From Natrinema longum (lineage in GTDB: Archaea; Halobacteriota; Halobacteria; Halobacteriales; Natrialbaceae): DNA of 64,000 nt. The notes under the pieces are model-generated. The model was not told where the DNA came from and ran no database searches. It saw nothing but the letters and a program-made list of their open reading frames with translations. Positions 1-9,760 of this stretch are shown here, piece by piece (the stretch's first letter is position 1; every line of letters begins with the position of its first letter). A program made the translations under genes and the position numbers. The stretch spans positions 2,728,001-2,792,000 of the forward strand of contig NZ_CP071463.1 in NCBI RefSeq assembly GCF_017352095.1. The letters run 5' to 3'.

Positions 1-28
1 GCGAACGCAGCCGAGAACCGAGCGACGC

Positions 29-574
29 CTACCAGGGTTCGTTCTTCAGCCCGAGTTTGTACGCGATCACATTCGTCGTCACGTGGAGGATCGGCGTGAG
101 GACGACGACGACGAGGACGACCTCGAGCGTGAACCACTCGCGGAACCAGTCGGTCGCCAGCAGCGCGGTCAGCGGCAGGGAGACGACGACGAAGTCCAAC
201 TGGTCGAGGCCGGGGAACATCGCGCCGCGCTCGCGGCCGCTTCGACGTTTCAGAAACGAGGCGAGGATGTCGCCGAGCATCGCGCCGCCGGCGAGACCGA
301 GCGCCGCGAGCGGGGAGAATTCCGGAACCGCGAAGCCGAGCAGGCTACTGACGTCTTCCGCGAGGAGGGTCAACGCGGCCGCCAGCGCGAGGCCCGCAGT
401 GACTCCGGTCGCCGTCCCGCGCCAGGTCTTGCCGTCGCCGAGTACTCGCTTCTCACCCCACGTCCGGCCCCCGTCGATCGGTCGGCCGCCACCCGCCAGT
501 ACCGCGGCGTTGTTGGGAACGTAGGCGGGCAACATCGCCCAGAACGCGATCGCGATAGTCTCGAGTACTGCCAT
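29..574 (-). CDS. carS: CDP-archaeol synthase (CarS)
   Basis: Membrane enzyme that transfers CMP from CTP to unsaturated archaeol (digeranylgeranylglyceryl phosphate) to make CDP-archaeol, the activated precursor of archaeal polar lipids. The 181-residue product is hydrophobic with about five membrane segments. It carries the family signatures LGDGKTWRG (residues 45-53), GDILASFLKRR (101-111) and DQLDF (124-128), the cytoplasmic catalytic loops of the CarS/CdsA fold. An upstream ATG would add 50 arginine-rich residues. The ATG at 574 was chosen because the conserved hydrophobic N-terminus begins there. It is divergent from the ectoine hydrolase gene. Confidence 0.93.
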   Translation of the reverse strand: MAVLETIAIAFWAMLPAYVPNNAAVLAGGGRPIDGGRTWGEKRVLGDGKTWRGTATGVTAGLALAAALTLLAEDVSSLLGFAVPEFSPLAALGLAGGAMLGDILASFLKRRSGRERGAMFPGLDQLDFVVVSLPLTALLATDWFREWFTLEVVLVVVVLTPILHVTTNVIAYKLGLKNEPW

Positions 575-678
575 ATCGGCCGGGAGGAACCGACGTGTCT
601 TAACGGGCGGTGGTTCGGCGGGAGCGATCCCCGACGACATCGCCGGGGAGCCGACCGCCCACCGTGTAAACAGTATCT

Positions 679-693
679 GTGTTCTATATACAC
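679..693. promoter_or_regulatory. Candidate operator GTGT-N7-ACAC upstream of doeA
   Basis: Inverted repeat GTGT (679-682) and ACAC (690-693) lies between the divergent carS and doeA genes. A TATA-like stretch (about 699-707) is just downstream and would give a short leader before the ATG at 745. Similar ACAC/GTGT palindromes occur in two other promoters of the same island. No regulator has been tied to it. Confidence 0.3.
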
Positions 694-744
694 GAAAAAC
701 TTTTATCACTCCTGATCGATGCACCTCATAGAGCCCCTGTCATC

Positions 745-1926
745 ATGCCACGAGAGCATATTTTCGACGAAGCCGAGTACGAGCGGCGGGTCGCTCGAAC
801 GAAGGAGCGACTGCGCGAGGAGGACCTCGACGCCATCGTCGTCGCCGATCCGGCGAACATGAACTACCTGACGGGGTACGACGGCTGGTCGTTCTACGTC
901 CATCAGGCCGTCGTGGTCACGCCCGACCGCGAAGAGCCCGTCTGGATCGGCCGCGACATGGACGGCGGCGGCGCGCGGGCGACGACTCACCTCGCCGACG
1001 AGAGCATCCGCGCGTACAGCGACGACCACGTCCACTCGCCACACGACCTCCACCCGATGGACTACGTCGCGGGCGTCCTCGAGGAACTGGACGTCGACGA
1101 CGGTCGGATCGGTCTCGAGATGGACGCCGCCTACTTCACCGCGAAGTCGTACACGCGCCTGCAACAGAACCTCCCCGAGGCGGAGTTCGAGGACTCGACG
1201 CTGCTGGTCGGCTGGGTCCGGATCAAGAAATCGGAGCAGGAACTCGAGTACATGCGCGAGGCCGCCCGCATTTCGGAGAACGCGATGCAGGCGGGCCTCG
1301 ACGTCATCGACGAGGGCGTCCCGGAGTACGAGGCCGCAGCGGCGATCTACGAGCAGTTGATCACCGGAACCGAGGAGTACGGCGGCGACTACCCCTCGAT
1401 CGTCCCGCTGATGCCCTCGGGCGATCACACCGGCACGCCCCACCTGACCTGGACCGACCGCGAGTTCGAGGACGGGGATCCGGTCATCATCGAACTCTCG
1501 GGCTGTCGCCACCGGTATCACTCCCCGCTGGCCCGGACGACGTTCGTCGGCGACCCGCCCGAGGAACTCGAGGAAACCGCCGAAATCGTCGTCGAGGGAC
1601 TCGAGGCGGCCCTCGACGCCGCCGAACCCGGCGTCACCTGCGAGACGGTCGAGAAAGCCTGGCGCGACACCATCGCACAGTACGGCCTCGAGAAGGAGGA
1701 CCGCATCGGCTACTCGATGGGCCTTGGCTACCCGCCGGACTGGGGTGAACACACCGCGAGCATCCGCCCCGGCGACGAGACCGTCCTCGAGGAGGACATG
1801 ACCTTCCACATGATCCCCGGCATCTGGACGGACGAGATCGGCATGGAGATCAGCGAGACGTTCCGCGTCACCGGCGACGGCGCGGAGACGCTGGCCGACT
1901 TCCCGCGGCACCTGTTCACGACGTAA
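745..1926 (+). CDS. doeA: Ectoine hydrolase (DoeA/EutD, M24 pita-bread fold)
   Basis: Opens the ring of ectoine to N-acetyl-L-2,4-diaminobutyrate, the first step of ectoine breakdown. At 393 residues it has the length and two-domain layout of DoeA/EutD. The N-terminal block [16 protein letters not shown] (35-50) and the C-terminal stretch [16 protein letters not shown] are, from memory, near-signatures of this subfamily. The metal-binding aspartates of ordinary M24 peptidases are missing: the first site reads ELSG (250-253) and the second SPLART (260-265). This agrees with the metal-free EutD type rather than a prolidase. The start at 745 was taken over an upstream in-frame ATG because the homologous N-terminus begins there. 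It is followed after 50 bases by glutamate dehydrogenase. Confidence 0.88.
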   Translation: MPREHIFDEAEYERRVARTKERLREEDLDAIVVADPANMNYLTGYDGWSFYVHQAVVVTPDREEPVWIGRDMDGGGARATTHLADESIRAYSDDHVHSPHDLHPMDYVAGVLEELDVDDGRIGLEMDAAYFTAKSYTRLQQNLPEAEFEDSTLLVGWVRIKKSEQELEYMREAARISENAMQAGLDVIDEGVPEYEAAAAIYEQLITGTEEYGGDYPSIVPLMPSGDHTGTPHLTWTDREFEDGDPVIIELSGCRHRYHSPLARTTFVGDPPEELEETAEIVVEGLEAALDAAEPGVTCETVEKAWRDTIAQYGLEKEDRIGYSMGLGYPPDWGEHTASIRPGDETVLEEDMTFHMIPGIWTDEIGMEISETFRVTGDGAETLADFPRHLFTT

Positions 1927-1976
1927 CGCGATCCGTCTCGCCCATCCACCCCACCACCCACACAATCGACATACCA

Positions 1977-3284
1977 ATGACAACGTCACCACCGGCAACC
2001 GAGAGCGCATCCGAAGACGAGCTCGATTCGGCACTCGTCACCGCCCGTCGACAGTTAGAGCGAGCAGCGACCCACGCCGACGTCGATCCCGGCGTCGTCG
2101 AACGGCTGAAACACCCGACGCGGGTCCAGCAGGTGTCGGTCCCCCTCGAGCGCGAGGACGGCACCGTCGAGGTCTTTACGGGCTATCGGGCACAGCACGA
2201 CGACGTTCGGGGCCCCTACAAGGGCGGGCTCCGGTATCATCCCGAGGTCAGCGCCGAGGAGTGTACCGGGCTCTCGATGTGGATGACCTGGAAGTGTGCA
2301 GTGATGGATCTCCCCTTCGGCGGCGGGAAAGGCGGGATCGCCGTCGATCCCAAGTCGTTGACCGACGAGGAGACCGAGCGGCTCACCCGTCGGTTCGCCG
2401 AGGAACTGCGCGATGCCGTCGGCCCGACCAAGGACGTCCCCGCGCCGGACATGGGGACCGACGCCCAGACGATGGCCTGGTTCATGGACGCCTACTCGAT
2501 GCAACAGGGCGAGACGATTCCCGGCGTCGTCACCGGGAAACCGCCCGTTATCGGCGGCTCCTACGGTCGGGAGGAAGCACCCGGCCGCTCGACCGCGATC
2601 GCCACACGGGAAGCGATCCAGTACTACGATCGCGAGGTCTCGGAGACCACCGTCGCCGTCCAGGGATTCGGCAGCGTTGGAGCCAACGCCGCCCGCCTGC
2701 TCCACGAGTGGGGCGCGTCGATCGTCGCCGTCTCGGACGTCCACAGCGCGCTCTACGACGCCGACGGCCTCGACGTCGAGGCGATCCCCTCCCACCACGA
2801 GGAGCCGGAGGCGGTCACCAGCTTCGCGAACGACCTCGAGGACGACGACAGCGTCCGCCGGCTCTCGAACGCGGACCTGCTCGAGTTGGACGTCGACGTC
2901 CTGATCCCGGCGGCCGTCGGCAACGTCGTCACCGCGGACAACGCCGACGCGATCGCCGCCGACATCGTCGTCGAAGGGGCCAACGGGCCGACCACGTTCG
3001 CTGCCGACACCATCCTCGAGGAGCGGGACGTGCCGGTGATCCCGGACATCCTCGCGAACGCGGGCGGCGTGACGGTCAGCTACTTCGAGTGGCTCCAGGA
3101 CATCAACCGCCGCCAGTGGTCGCTCGAGCGCGTCAACGAGGAACTCGAGGAGCACATGCTCGAGGCCTGGGACGACGTTCGCGCGGAGGTCGACGCCGAA
3201 GGACTGACCTGGCGTGACGCCGCCTACGTGGTTGCGCTCTCCCGGATCGCGGCGGCAAAGGAGACGCGCGGGCTCTGGCCGTAA
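1977..3284 (+). CDS. Glutamate dehydrogenase (Glu/Leu/Phe/Val dehydrogenase family)
   Basis: Oxidative deamination of glutamate to 2-oxoglutarate, or the reverse, with NAD(P). The 435-residue protein has the substrate motifs [10 protein letters not shown] (79-88) and FGGGKGG (114-120) with the catalytic lysines, PAPDMGT further on, and a Rossmann GFGSVG motif near residue 235. Placed directly after ectoine hydrolase, it can regenerate the 2-oxoglutarate consumed by the diaminobutyrate transaminase of the same island. That role is inferred from position. Haloarchaea carry several GDH paralogues, so cofactor preference cannot be read from the sequence. Confidence 0.92.
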   Translation: MTTSPPATESASEDELDSALVTARRQLERAATHADVDPGVVERLKHPTRVQQVSVPLEREDGTVEVFTGYRAQHDDVRGPYKGGLRYHPEVSAEECTGLSMWMTWKCAVMDLPFGGGKGGIAVDPKSLTDEETERLTRRFAEELRDAVGPTKDVPAPDMGTDAQTMAWFMDAYSMQQGETIPGVVTGKPPVIGGSYGREEAPGRSTAIATREAIQYYDREVSETTVAVQGFGSVGANAARLLHEWGASIVAVSDVHSALYDADGLDVEAIPSHHEEPEAVTSFANDLEDDDSVRRLSNADLLELDVDVLIPAAVGNVVTADNADAIAADIVVEGANGPTTFAADTILEERDVPVIPDILANAGGVTVSYFEWLQDINRRQWSLERVNEELEEHMLEAWDDVRAEVDAEGLTWRDAAYVVALSRIAAAKETRGLWP

Positions 3285-3364
3285 TCGAACCCGACCAGCA
3301 GCCACGACGGGAGACGGGGTAGCGGAGTTCCCCGGCGATCCGGAACGGGAGAAGGGAAGGGCTC

Positions 3365-4066
3365 ATGTCCCAGCGGTCACATGCGTCGATAATGGCGTCG
3401 TGGAAGCGGTCGTTCGCGAGCGGGCTGATCCTCATCGGGCCGATACTCGTCACGCTGTACGTCGTCTACCGGGCCTACGCGATCGTAACCGGTATCACGC
3501 CGACGCCCACGTTCGACGCCGCGATGCTGGCCGGCACCATCGGTCACGAGCCGACTCGCATGCTACTCGTTCGACTCCTCCAGATCACCGTCTCACTGAG
3601 CGCGTTCGTGCTGTTGACGATCGCGGTCGGCGTGTTGACCCGAACGACGATCGGTGACGTCTTCGCACGGACCGTCGACGGCATCGCGAACCGCGTTCCC
3701 GGCCTGCGCGTCGTCTACAACGCGTCCAAGATCGCGGCCGAAACCACCCTCGGCACGGAACAGGCGTTACAGGAGCCGGTCAGGGTCCAAAGCTGGGACG
3801 ACGTCGAGATGCCCGCGTTCAAGACCGGACACACGACCGACGACGGGCGAGTGGTACTGTTCATTCCGACGGCACCGAACGTCTCCTCGGGGTTCGTGGT
3901 CGAAGCCGACGCCGATCGGGTCACCGAAACGGACGAGAGCGTCGAAGAAACGCTCGCTCGAGTACTGAGCGGCGGGTTCGGCGAGTCGAAACATCCACAG
4001 AAGAGCGATCCAGCGGTCCCGTTCGACACGGCCGACGATCGGTCGACGGACGAAGAGCGACGGTAG
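3365..4066 (+). CDS. DUF502 family membrane protein
   Basis: A 233-residue protein with two membrane segments near residues 17-40 and 72-95, followed by a soluble C-terminal domain. The opening SWKRSFASGLILIGPILVT and the pattern of glycine and proline match DUF502, a family of unknown function widespread in bacteria and haloarchaea. The ATG at 3392 (MASWKRS) is an alternative start. It has no obvious functional link to its neighbours. Confidence 0.8.
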   Translation: MSQRSHASIMASWKRSFASGLILIGPILVTLYVVYRAYAIVTGITPTPTFDAAMLAGTIGHEPTRMLLVRLLQITVSLSAFVLLTIAVGVLTRTTIGDVFARTVDGIANRVPGLRVVYNASKIAAETTLGTEQALQEPVRVQSWDDVEMPAFKTGHTTDDGRVVLFIPTAPNVSSGFVVEADADRVTETDESVEETLARVLSGGFGESKHPQKSDPAVPFDTADDRSTDEERR

Positions 4067-4146
4067 GCGAACTCGAGAGCGCGTCGAGCGAACTCGAGTG
4101 GAGACGACGAGACGCGACAGCGCGTCGATTCGAACCCGTAAGGCGG

Positions 4147-7100
4147 CTACCGCGAAAGCGCAGCCGCGAGTTTTTCGATCGGGTGGGGCGGGTCGTCACA
4201 GCCGTCGTAGCCGGAGAGTTGGGTCCGGCAGGATGCCCCCGGCGCGACGACGGTCTCGCCGTCGCTGTCGTCGACCTGATCGAAGAGGATTCGCGCGATC
4301 GACTGGCTCAGCGAGTAGTGTTCGGCCTCGTAGCCAAAGGAACCGGCCATGCCACAACAGCCCGAATCGAGCGCGTCGACCTCGTAACCGGCCGTCCGCA
4401 GGACGGCGGCCGCGTGGCCGTCTTTCTTGGTCGCCTTCTGATGGCAGTGGCCGTGGTAGGTCAGCCGTTCACCGGGCGCGGCGGTCGGCAGGTCGCCTGC
4501 CAGGTCGAACCGGTCGAGATACTCCATGACGCCGTAGGTGTTCGCCGCGACCCGCTCCGCGTCGCGTCCGGTAAGCAGATCCAGGTAGTCAGACTGGAGC
4601 ATCACCGCGTCCGAAGGCTCGACCAGAACGACCTCCCAGCCGTCCTCGATTCGGGGAGCCAGCGCCTCGACGTTGGTTCGGGCGCGCTCGCGCGAGACGT
4701 CGAGGAACCCCTTCGAGTGTGCCGGCCGGCCGGTCGAGGTCACGCCGTCGGGGAGTTCGACGCGGACGCCAGCCGTCTCGAGCACCTGCACGGCCGCCTT
4801 CCCCGCTCGCGGATGGTTGTAGTTGGTGTAGGTATCGGGGAAGAGTAAGACCGTGCGCGTTGCCTCCTCGAGCGGGATCCGGGAGCCGCCACGGGCCTCG
4901 AACCAGTCCACGAAGCTCTCGCTCGCGAAGGTCGGCAGGTCGCGTTCGCGCGCGATGCCGACCGTTTTCTCGGCGATCGTTCCGGCACCGGGCAGCGACG
5001 CGGCCCAGTTCGAGAGGGGCGCGAGCGCCGAGCCGACGGCGTTGAGTCGATCGACGTTGGCGAAGAGTCGATCGCGGAGCGTCGCGCCGTTTTCCTCGTG
5101 GTTCGCGTGCTCGACTTCGGCTTTGAGTTTGGCCATGTCGACCTCGCTCGGACAGTCCCGGGCACAGCCCTTGCAGCCGATACAGAGGTCCATCACCTCC
5201 GCCAGGAACTCCGCGTCGGCGGTCTCCGCGTCGAGTTCGCCGTTCATCGCACCGCGGAGCATGTTCGCACGCCCACGGGTGCTCAGACTCTCCTCTTCGG
5301 CCGCGCGGTAGGTCGGACACATCACGCCGCCGGTCGTCTCCTGACTGCCCCGACAGCCGGCACAGCCGTGACAGAGTTCGACCATCCCCTGCATGCCGTT
5401 GTCGACGTCCCACTCGAGGGCGGGCTCGAAGCCGGCATCGAACTCGTAGTCGGGCGAGAACCGGAGGTGCTCGGTCATGTCGTGATCGCCACAGACGGTG
5501 CCCGGATTGAGTAGCCAGTCGGGGTCGAAGGCCGTCTTCAGGTCGCGGAACAGCGACCAGACGTCCTCGCCGTAGAGTTTCCGGTTCCACTGGGTTCGAG
5601 CGCGGCCGTCGCCGTGTTCGCCGGAGACCGACCCGTCGTACTGGACGACGAGATCGGTCACGGCGTCGGAGATCGCCTCGAACTGGGTCAGCCCGGCCGG
5701 GCTCTTGGTGTCGACCAGCGGTCGCATGTGCATACAGCCCGGCCCGGCGTGGGCGTAGAAGCTCGCGAACGTGTCCTGTTCCTCGAGCACGTCCTGGAAG
5801 TCGGCGACGTAGTCCGCGAGGTTCTCCGTCGGGACGGCCGTGTCCTCGATGAAGGAGATGTGCTTGGCGTCGGTGGTCCGCGAGAGCAGGATCGGTGCCG
5901 CGCTCTTGCGGAGCTTCCAGAGTTCCGCGCGATCGGCGGGCTCGTAGGCCTCGAGGGCGTCGAACGCGCGGACGGGGTCGCCACTTGGTTCCCGCTCCGA
6001 AACGGCCGTTCCTCCGTTCGATTTCGGTTCCGGGAGCCGGTCGGCGAGCAGTTCGGCCACGTTTCGCCGCGCGTCGGCCTCGCTGTCGGCGTAGAACTCG
6101 ACGAGCAGCGCCGTCTCGGTCCCCTCGGGGAGGGTCGCCGCGAGGTCGGCGAACTCCTCGGTGTTCCGGGCGAGCTCGAGCAAGACGTCGTCGATCGCCT
6201 CGATGGCCGCGGGGTCGTAGTTGCGGACGATCGTGTCGACGTCGGCCATCGCCTCGAGCAAGTCCTCGTAGGTCAACAACACGACGCCCGTCGTCTCGGG
6301 CACGGGCTCGAGCGAGACGGTGGCCTCGGTGATCACGCCGAGCGTTCCCTCGCTACCGGCGAAGACGCGCGCGAGGTTGACGGTCGCGGCGGGGTCGGGC
6401 TCGCCGTCGATCGCGACCGTCTCGTCGGTGTTTTCGTCGAACGCCTCGGGCTTCCCGTAGGCTTCCGCGACCAACCGATCGAGGTTGTAGCCGGAGACGT
6501 TCCGTTTGAGTTGCGGGAAGACCTCGCTGATCGCCGCGGCTTCCTCGTCGACGACGCGGCGCAGTGCCTCGGAGATCCGCTCGAGGAAGTCGCCGTCCGG
6601 ATCGGCGTTCTCGCGGAGGTCGGCGACCGTCATTTCGCCGAAGCGTTCGACGGAGCCGTCGGCGAGGACGACCTCGACCTCGTCGACGTAGGCGTCGGTC
6701 TTGCCGTACTGCAGTGAGTGTGCGCCGGTGGAATTGTTGCCGATCGCGCCGCCGATCGTGCTGCGATTCCCCGCCGCGGGATCGGGCGCGAACTTCAGGT
6801 CGTGGGCCTCGAGTGCGCCGTTGAGGTCCGCGAGGACGGTTCCGGCCTGGGCCGTCGCGTGGCGGTCCTCGGGCGCGACCTCGAGTACGTCGCCCATGTG
6901 CGTCGTGAAATCGAGGACGACGGCCTCGTTGACCGCCTGGCCGGCGAGGCTGGTGCCACCGCCCCGGGGGAGGACCGGTATCCCGTTGTCGGCGCAGTAC
7001 TCGACGACTGCGGCGACGTCGTCGGTCGAGCGCGGGAGGACGACGCCGACGGGGGTCACCTCGTAGGCGCTCGCGTCGGTCGCGTAGAGTCGCCGGCTGT

Positions 7101-7314
7101 ACTCGTCGAACCGGACCTCGCCGTCGATCCGCTCGTCGAGGGCCGCGACGAGTTCGGGCCGATCGATATCGCCGCCGACGTAGTCGTAGTCGGCCCGCGG
7201 GTCCGCTGCGGGATCACCGGCTCGCGGATCCGACGGCGGTCCGCGCTCCCGCTCGTCCGGGGTCGACGTCCGCTCGCTGTGATCGGTCGTCGACCGCGAG
7301 TTATCGGTCGCCAT
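4147..7314 (-). CDS. GlcD-GlcF-type FAD-linked oxidase / Fe-S oxidoreductase fusion
   Basis: Fusion of 1055 residues that oxidises a 2-hydroxyacid (D-lactate, glycolate or D-2-hydroxyglutarate class) and probably passes electrons to the quinone pool. The first half is a PCMH FAD-binding domain with PRGGGTSLAGQAV (116-128), then an FAD-oxidase C domain. The second half has a ferredoxin-like region with CHGCAGCRGSQ and CIGCKGCARDCP, and a terminal cysteine-rich (CCG) domain including HGHCHQKATKK and GCCGMAGSFGYE. It begins one base after the stop of the 2-hydroxyacid dehydrogenase, so the two are co-transcribed. Substrate is not readable from sequence. Position inside the ectoine island hints at a hydroxyacid intermediate. 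Confidence 0.87.
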   Translation of the reverse strand: MATDNSRSTTDHSERTSTPDERERGPPSDPRAGDPAADPRADYDYVGGDIDRPELVAALDERIDGEVRFDEYSRRLYATDASAYEVTPVGVVLPRSTDDVAAVVEYCADNGIPVLPRGGGTSLAGQAVNEAVVLDFTTHMGDVLEVAPEDRHATAQAGTVLADLNGALEAHDLKFAPDPAAGNRSTIGGAIGNNSTGAHSLQYGKTDAYVDEVEVVLADGSVERFGEMTVADLRENADPDGDFLERISEALRRVVDEEAAAISEVFPQLKRNVSGYNLDRLVAEAYGKPEAFDENTDETVAIDGEPDPAATVNLARVFAGSEGTLGVITEATVSLEPVPETTGVVLLTYEDLLEAMADVDTIVRNYDPAAIEAIDDVLLELARNTEEFADLAATLPEGTETALLVEFYADSEADARRNVAELLADRLPEPKSNGGTAVSEREPSGDPVRAFDALEAYEPADRAELWKLRKSAAPILLSRTTDAKHISFIEDTAVPTENLADYVADFQDVLEEQDTFASFYAHAGPGCMHMRPLVDTKSPAGLTQFEAISDAVTDLVVQYDGSVSGEHGDGRARTQWNRKLYGEDVWSLFRDLKTAFDPDWLLNPGTVCGDHDMTEHLRFSPDYEFDAGFEPALEWDVDNGMQGMVELCHGCAGCRGSQETTGGVMCPTYRAAEEESLSTRGRANMLRGAMNGELDAETADAEFLAEVMDLCIGCKGCARDCPSEVDMAKLKAEVEHANHEENGATLRDRLFANVDRLNAVGSALAPLSNWAASLPGAGTIAEKTVGIARERDLPTFASESFVDWFEARGGSRIPLEEATRTVLLFPDTYTNYNHPRAGKAAVQVLETAGVRVELPDGVTSTGRPAHSKGFLDVSRERARTNVEALAPRIEDGWEVVLVEPSDAVMLQSDYLDLLTGRDAERVAANTYGVMEYLDRFDLAGDLPTAAPGERLTYHGHCHQKATKKDGHAAAVLRTAGYEVDALDSGCCGMAGSFGYEAEHYSLSQSIARILFDQVDDSDGETVVAPGASCRTQLSGYDGCDDPPHPIEKLAAALSR

Positions 7315-7315
7315 C

Positions 7316-8293
7316 TTACGTTGCGTCCGATTCCGGCTGGAAGACGGCGTTTTCGAGCTCGCCGCCGGTCTCGAGTGCGTCGACGTTGCCCGCGACGATG
7401 TCCGCCAGTCGGTCCCAGTGTTTCGGCGTGTGACCGCCGGTGTGGGGCGTGATGAGACAGTTCTCGAGGTCCCAGAGCGGGTGATCGGCGGGGAGCGGCT
7501 CGGGGTCGGTGACGTCGAGTGCAGCGCCGCGGATCCCCTCGACCTGCAGCGCCGAGACGAGCGCGTCGGTATCGATGATGCCGCCGCGGGCCGCGTTGAC
7601 GACGACCGCGTTCGGAGGGAGCGTCGCCAGTTCGTCCTCGCCCACGAGGCCGCGGGTCAGGTCGTTGAGCGGACAGGCGAGGACGACGTAGTCGCTCCGG
7701 GAGAACGCCTCGTGAACGTCGTCCGTCTCGAAGCCGAGCACCTCGTCGGTGGGGCCGCCCTTCTCGGGGGTGTAGCGGATGCCGATCGTCTCGACCTCGA
7801 ACCCCTCGAGGCGCTGGACGATCTCCTGCCCGATCGAGCCGAGGCCGACGATCGTGACGGTGCTGTCGGTAAATTCGTGGGACTGAAAGTGCCGCCACTC
7901 GCTGTTCTCCTTTCGCCGCCAGCCCTCGTGGAGCCGGCGCGCGAAGACGAGCATGTTGCCGATCGATTGCTCGGCGATGCCGGGCGCGTGGATGCCGCCC
8001 GCGTTCGTCACGGTGACGCCGTGGTCGGCCAGCGCGTCCATCGGCACGTGGTCGGTGCCGGCGAATGTACACGCGAACAGTTCGAGACGGTCGGCCCGCT
8101 CGAGGAGGTCGGCATCGATCGTGATCCCGGTGACGACCCGTGCCTTCGGAACGAGTTCGCGCTCTTCTTTCGGCGTCCGCGCGAGCGCGACGGTGTGGTC
8201 GGGCAGCCGCTCGCGAAGCGTTTCGGCGTACGATTCCATCGACAGCCCTTCCGTCCCCTCTCGAAGAACGACGACGTCTGGATCGGTGCTCAT
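7316..8293 (-). CDS. D-isomer-specific 2-hydroxyacid dehydrogenase
   Basis: NAD(P)-dependent interconversion of a 2-oxoacid and a D-2-hydroxyacid. The 325-residue product has the Rossmann motif VGLGSIG near residue 140, the NAARGGIIDTDAL signature and the catalytic histidine in ITPHTGGHTPKHW. The ATG at 8293 was chosen over one 30 bases further upstream because the first ten residues (MTIVGQRTNP) are not family-like. It pairs with the downstream flavin oxidase, one base away, and is divergent from the M20 deacetylase. Together the pair could oxidise or shuttle a hydroxyacid produced from hydroxyectoine. That is inference. Confidence 0.86.
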   Translation of the reverse strand: MSTDPDVVVLREGTEGLSMESYAETLRERLPDHTVALARTPKEERELVPKARVVTGITIDADLLERADRLELFACTFAGTDHVPMDALADHGVTVTNAGGIHAPGIAEQSIGNMLVFARRLHEGWRRKENSEWRHFQSHEFTDSTVTIVGLGSIGQEIVQRLEGFEVETIGIRYTPEKGGPTDEVLGFETDDVHEAFSRSDYVVLACPLNDLTRGLVGEDELATLPPNAVVVNAARGGIIDTDALVSALQVEGIRGAALDVTDPEPLPADHPLWDLENCLITPHTGGHTPKHWDRLADIVAGNVDALETGGELENAVFQPESDAT

Positions 8294-8357
8294 AGGGTTG
8301 GTACGTTGGCCTACGATTGTCATCGGCTGACTTATTCCTTTTGTGTATCCATCGTAA

Positions 8358-8378
8358 ACACTGATTGTGTATAATTAA
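8358..8378. promoter_or_regulatory. ACAC-N5-GTGT palindrome overlapping TATA box of the deacetylase promoter
   Basis: ACAC (8358-8361) and GTGT (8367-8370) are separated by five bases and run straight into a TATA-like TATAATTAA (8370-8378). The downstream ATG at 8405 lies about 30 bases away, so the transcript is probably leaderless. A second TGTGTA lies at 8342-8347. A protein bound here would cover the TFB/TBP site of the forward gene and could also act on the divergent dehydrogenase. Confidence 0.4.
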
Positions 8379-8404
8379 GTTGCTGGGGCGCGTCAGCGAC
8401 TCGC

Positions 8405-9760
8405 ATGAACGAGCCGATACGGGACCGCCTCGTGTCCCTCCGGCGGAGTCTGCACCGCTACCCCGAGCCCGCGTGGCGCGAGTTCTACACCACCGCTCGC
8501 CTCGTCGAGGAGATCCGGGCCATCGGCGTCGACGAACTGGCCGTCGGCCCGGACGCCTACGACCCCGCCGATCGGATGGCCGTCCCCGACGCCGACCTCA
8601 CGCCGTGGCTCGAGCGCGCCCGCGAGCGCGGCGCGGACGACGCCCTCCTCGAGCGGATGACCGGCGGCAACACCGGCGCGGTCGCGGTCCTCGACCGCGG
8701 CGAGGGACCGGCGATCGGGCTGCGCGTCGACATCGACGCGCTGTTCATCGAGGAATCGACCGACGAGGACCACGACCCGGTCGACGAGGGGTTTCGCTCG
8801 GAGATCGACGGGACGATGCACGCCTGTGGCCACGACGCTCACATGACCTGGGGACTGGCGACTCTCGAGGCGATCGCGGAGAGCGACTTCTCGGGACGGC
8901 TGGTCGTCTTCTTCCAGCCCGCCGAGGAGACCGGCGGCGGGGGCTGTCCGATGGCCAAAAGCGAATTCGCCGAGGAGCTGGACTATCTGCTCGCGATCCA
9001 CGTCGGACTCGATCACCCGACCGGCGAAGTGGTAGCCGGCATCGAGAAGCCACTGGCGATGTGCCACGTCGACGCGACCATCGAGGGGACCTCCGCGCAC
9101 GCTGGGAAGGCCCCACAGGAAGGCGACAACGCCATGCACGCCATGGGGACGGCGATCGAGAACGTCTACGGGATCCCCCGGCACAGCGACGGGATGACCC
9201 GCGTCAACATCGGGAAAGCGGAAGCGGGGACCGCGAGCAACGTCATCGCCGAGCGCGCACACATGGAGGCCGAAGCCCGCGGCGAGACCACCGCGCTGAT
9301 GGAGTACATGGAACGACGACTCGAGCGGACGGTGCGGTCGGCGGCGAAGATGCACGGCTGCCGCGCCACGGTCGACGTCGTCAGCAAGTCGCCGCGAGCC
9401 GACAGCGACCCCGAACTGCAGGCGCTGGTCAGCGAGATCGCCGGCGACGTCGAGGGAATCGAGCACGTCCTGCCGGCCGCCGACTTCGGCGCGAGCGAGG
9501 ACGCGACCTTCCTCATGGAGCGCGTCCAGCAGGACGGCGGCCTGGCGACGTACGTGATCGTCGGCACCGACCACCCGACGAGCCACCACACGCCGACGTT
9601 CGACGTCGACGAGGAAAGTCTCCGACACGGCCTCGACGTGTTGGTCGGGACGATCCGGGAACTCGAGCACCGACATCCGGTTCCACAGGTCGACGAGATG
9701 GCCGACGGCGGACAGGTCGACGACGTGGCAGGCGGCGGGGACGCCGAGATCGACGAATGA
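8405..9760 (+). CDS. M20 amidohydrolase, N-acetyl-diaminobutyrate deacetylase DoeB2-like
   Basis: Zinc-type peptidase-M20D amidohydrolase (451 residues) expected to deacetylate the N-acetyl-2,4-diaminobutyrate made by ectoine hydrolase. Metal-binding motifs HACGHDAHM (139-147) and QPAEE (171-175) are intact, as is the late histidine block TDHPTSHHTPTF. The last 30 residues are a low-complexity acidic tail. Its TGA overlaps the ATG of the next gene (ATGA), so the deacetylase and the PLP ammonia-lyase are translationally coupled. A paralogue lies at 18453-19733. Substrate is inferred from the island. An aminoacylase or hippurate-hydrolase activity would look the same. Confidence 0.82.
   Translation: MNEPIRDRLVSLRRSLHRYPEPAWREFYTTARLVEEIRAIGVDELAVGPDAYDPADRMAVPDADLTPWLERARERGADDALLERMTGGNTGAVAVLDRGEGPAIGLRVDIDALFIEESTDEDHDPVDEGFRSEIDGTMHACGHDAHMTWGLATLEAIAESDFSGRLVVFFQPAEETGGGGCPMAKSEFAEELDYLLAIHVGLDHPTGEVVAGIEKPLAMCHVDATIEGTSAHAGKAPQEGDNAMHAMGTAIENVYGIPRHSDGMTRVNIGKAEAGTASNVIAERAHMEAEARGETTALMEYMERRLERTVRSAAKMHGCRATVDVVSKSPRADSDPELQALVSEIAGDVEGIEHVLPAADFGASEDATFLMERVQQDGGLATYVIVGTDHPTSHHTPTFDVDEESLRHGLDVLVGTIRELEHRHPVPQVDEMADGGQVDDVAGGGDAEIDE

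Noticed and set aside
706-2034. Long minus-strand frame opposite ectoine hydrolase
   Set aside because: Shadow of doeA: no motif, arginine/valine-rich, and it starts in the 5' end of the next gene.
4080-4146. tRNA-like GATTCGAACCCG near 4130
   Set aside because: No matching acceptor stem or anticodon arm could be built around it. It is the gap between two genes.
8365-9756. Possible long N-terminal extension of the EutB-like protein
   Set aside because: The extra 460 residues are arginine-rich and lie over the M20 gene in another frame. Homology begins at the ATG at 9757.
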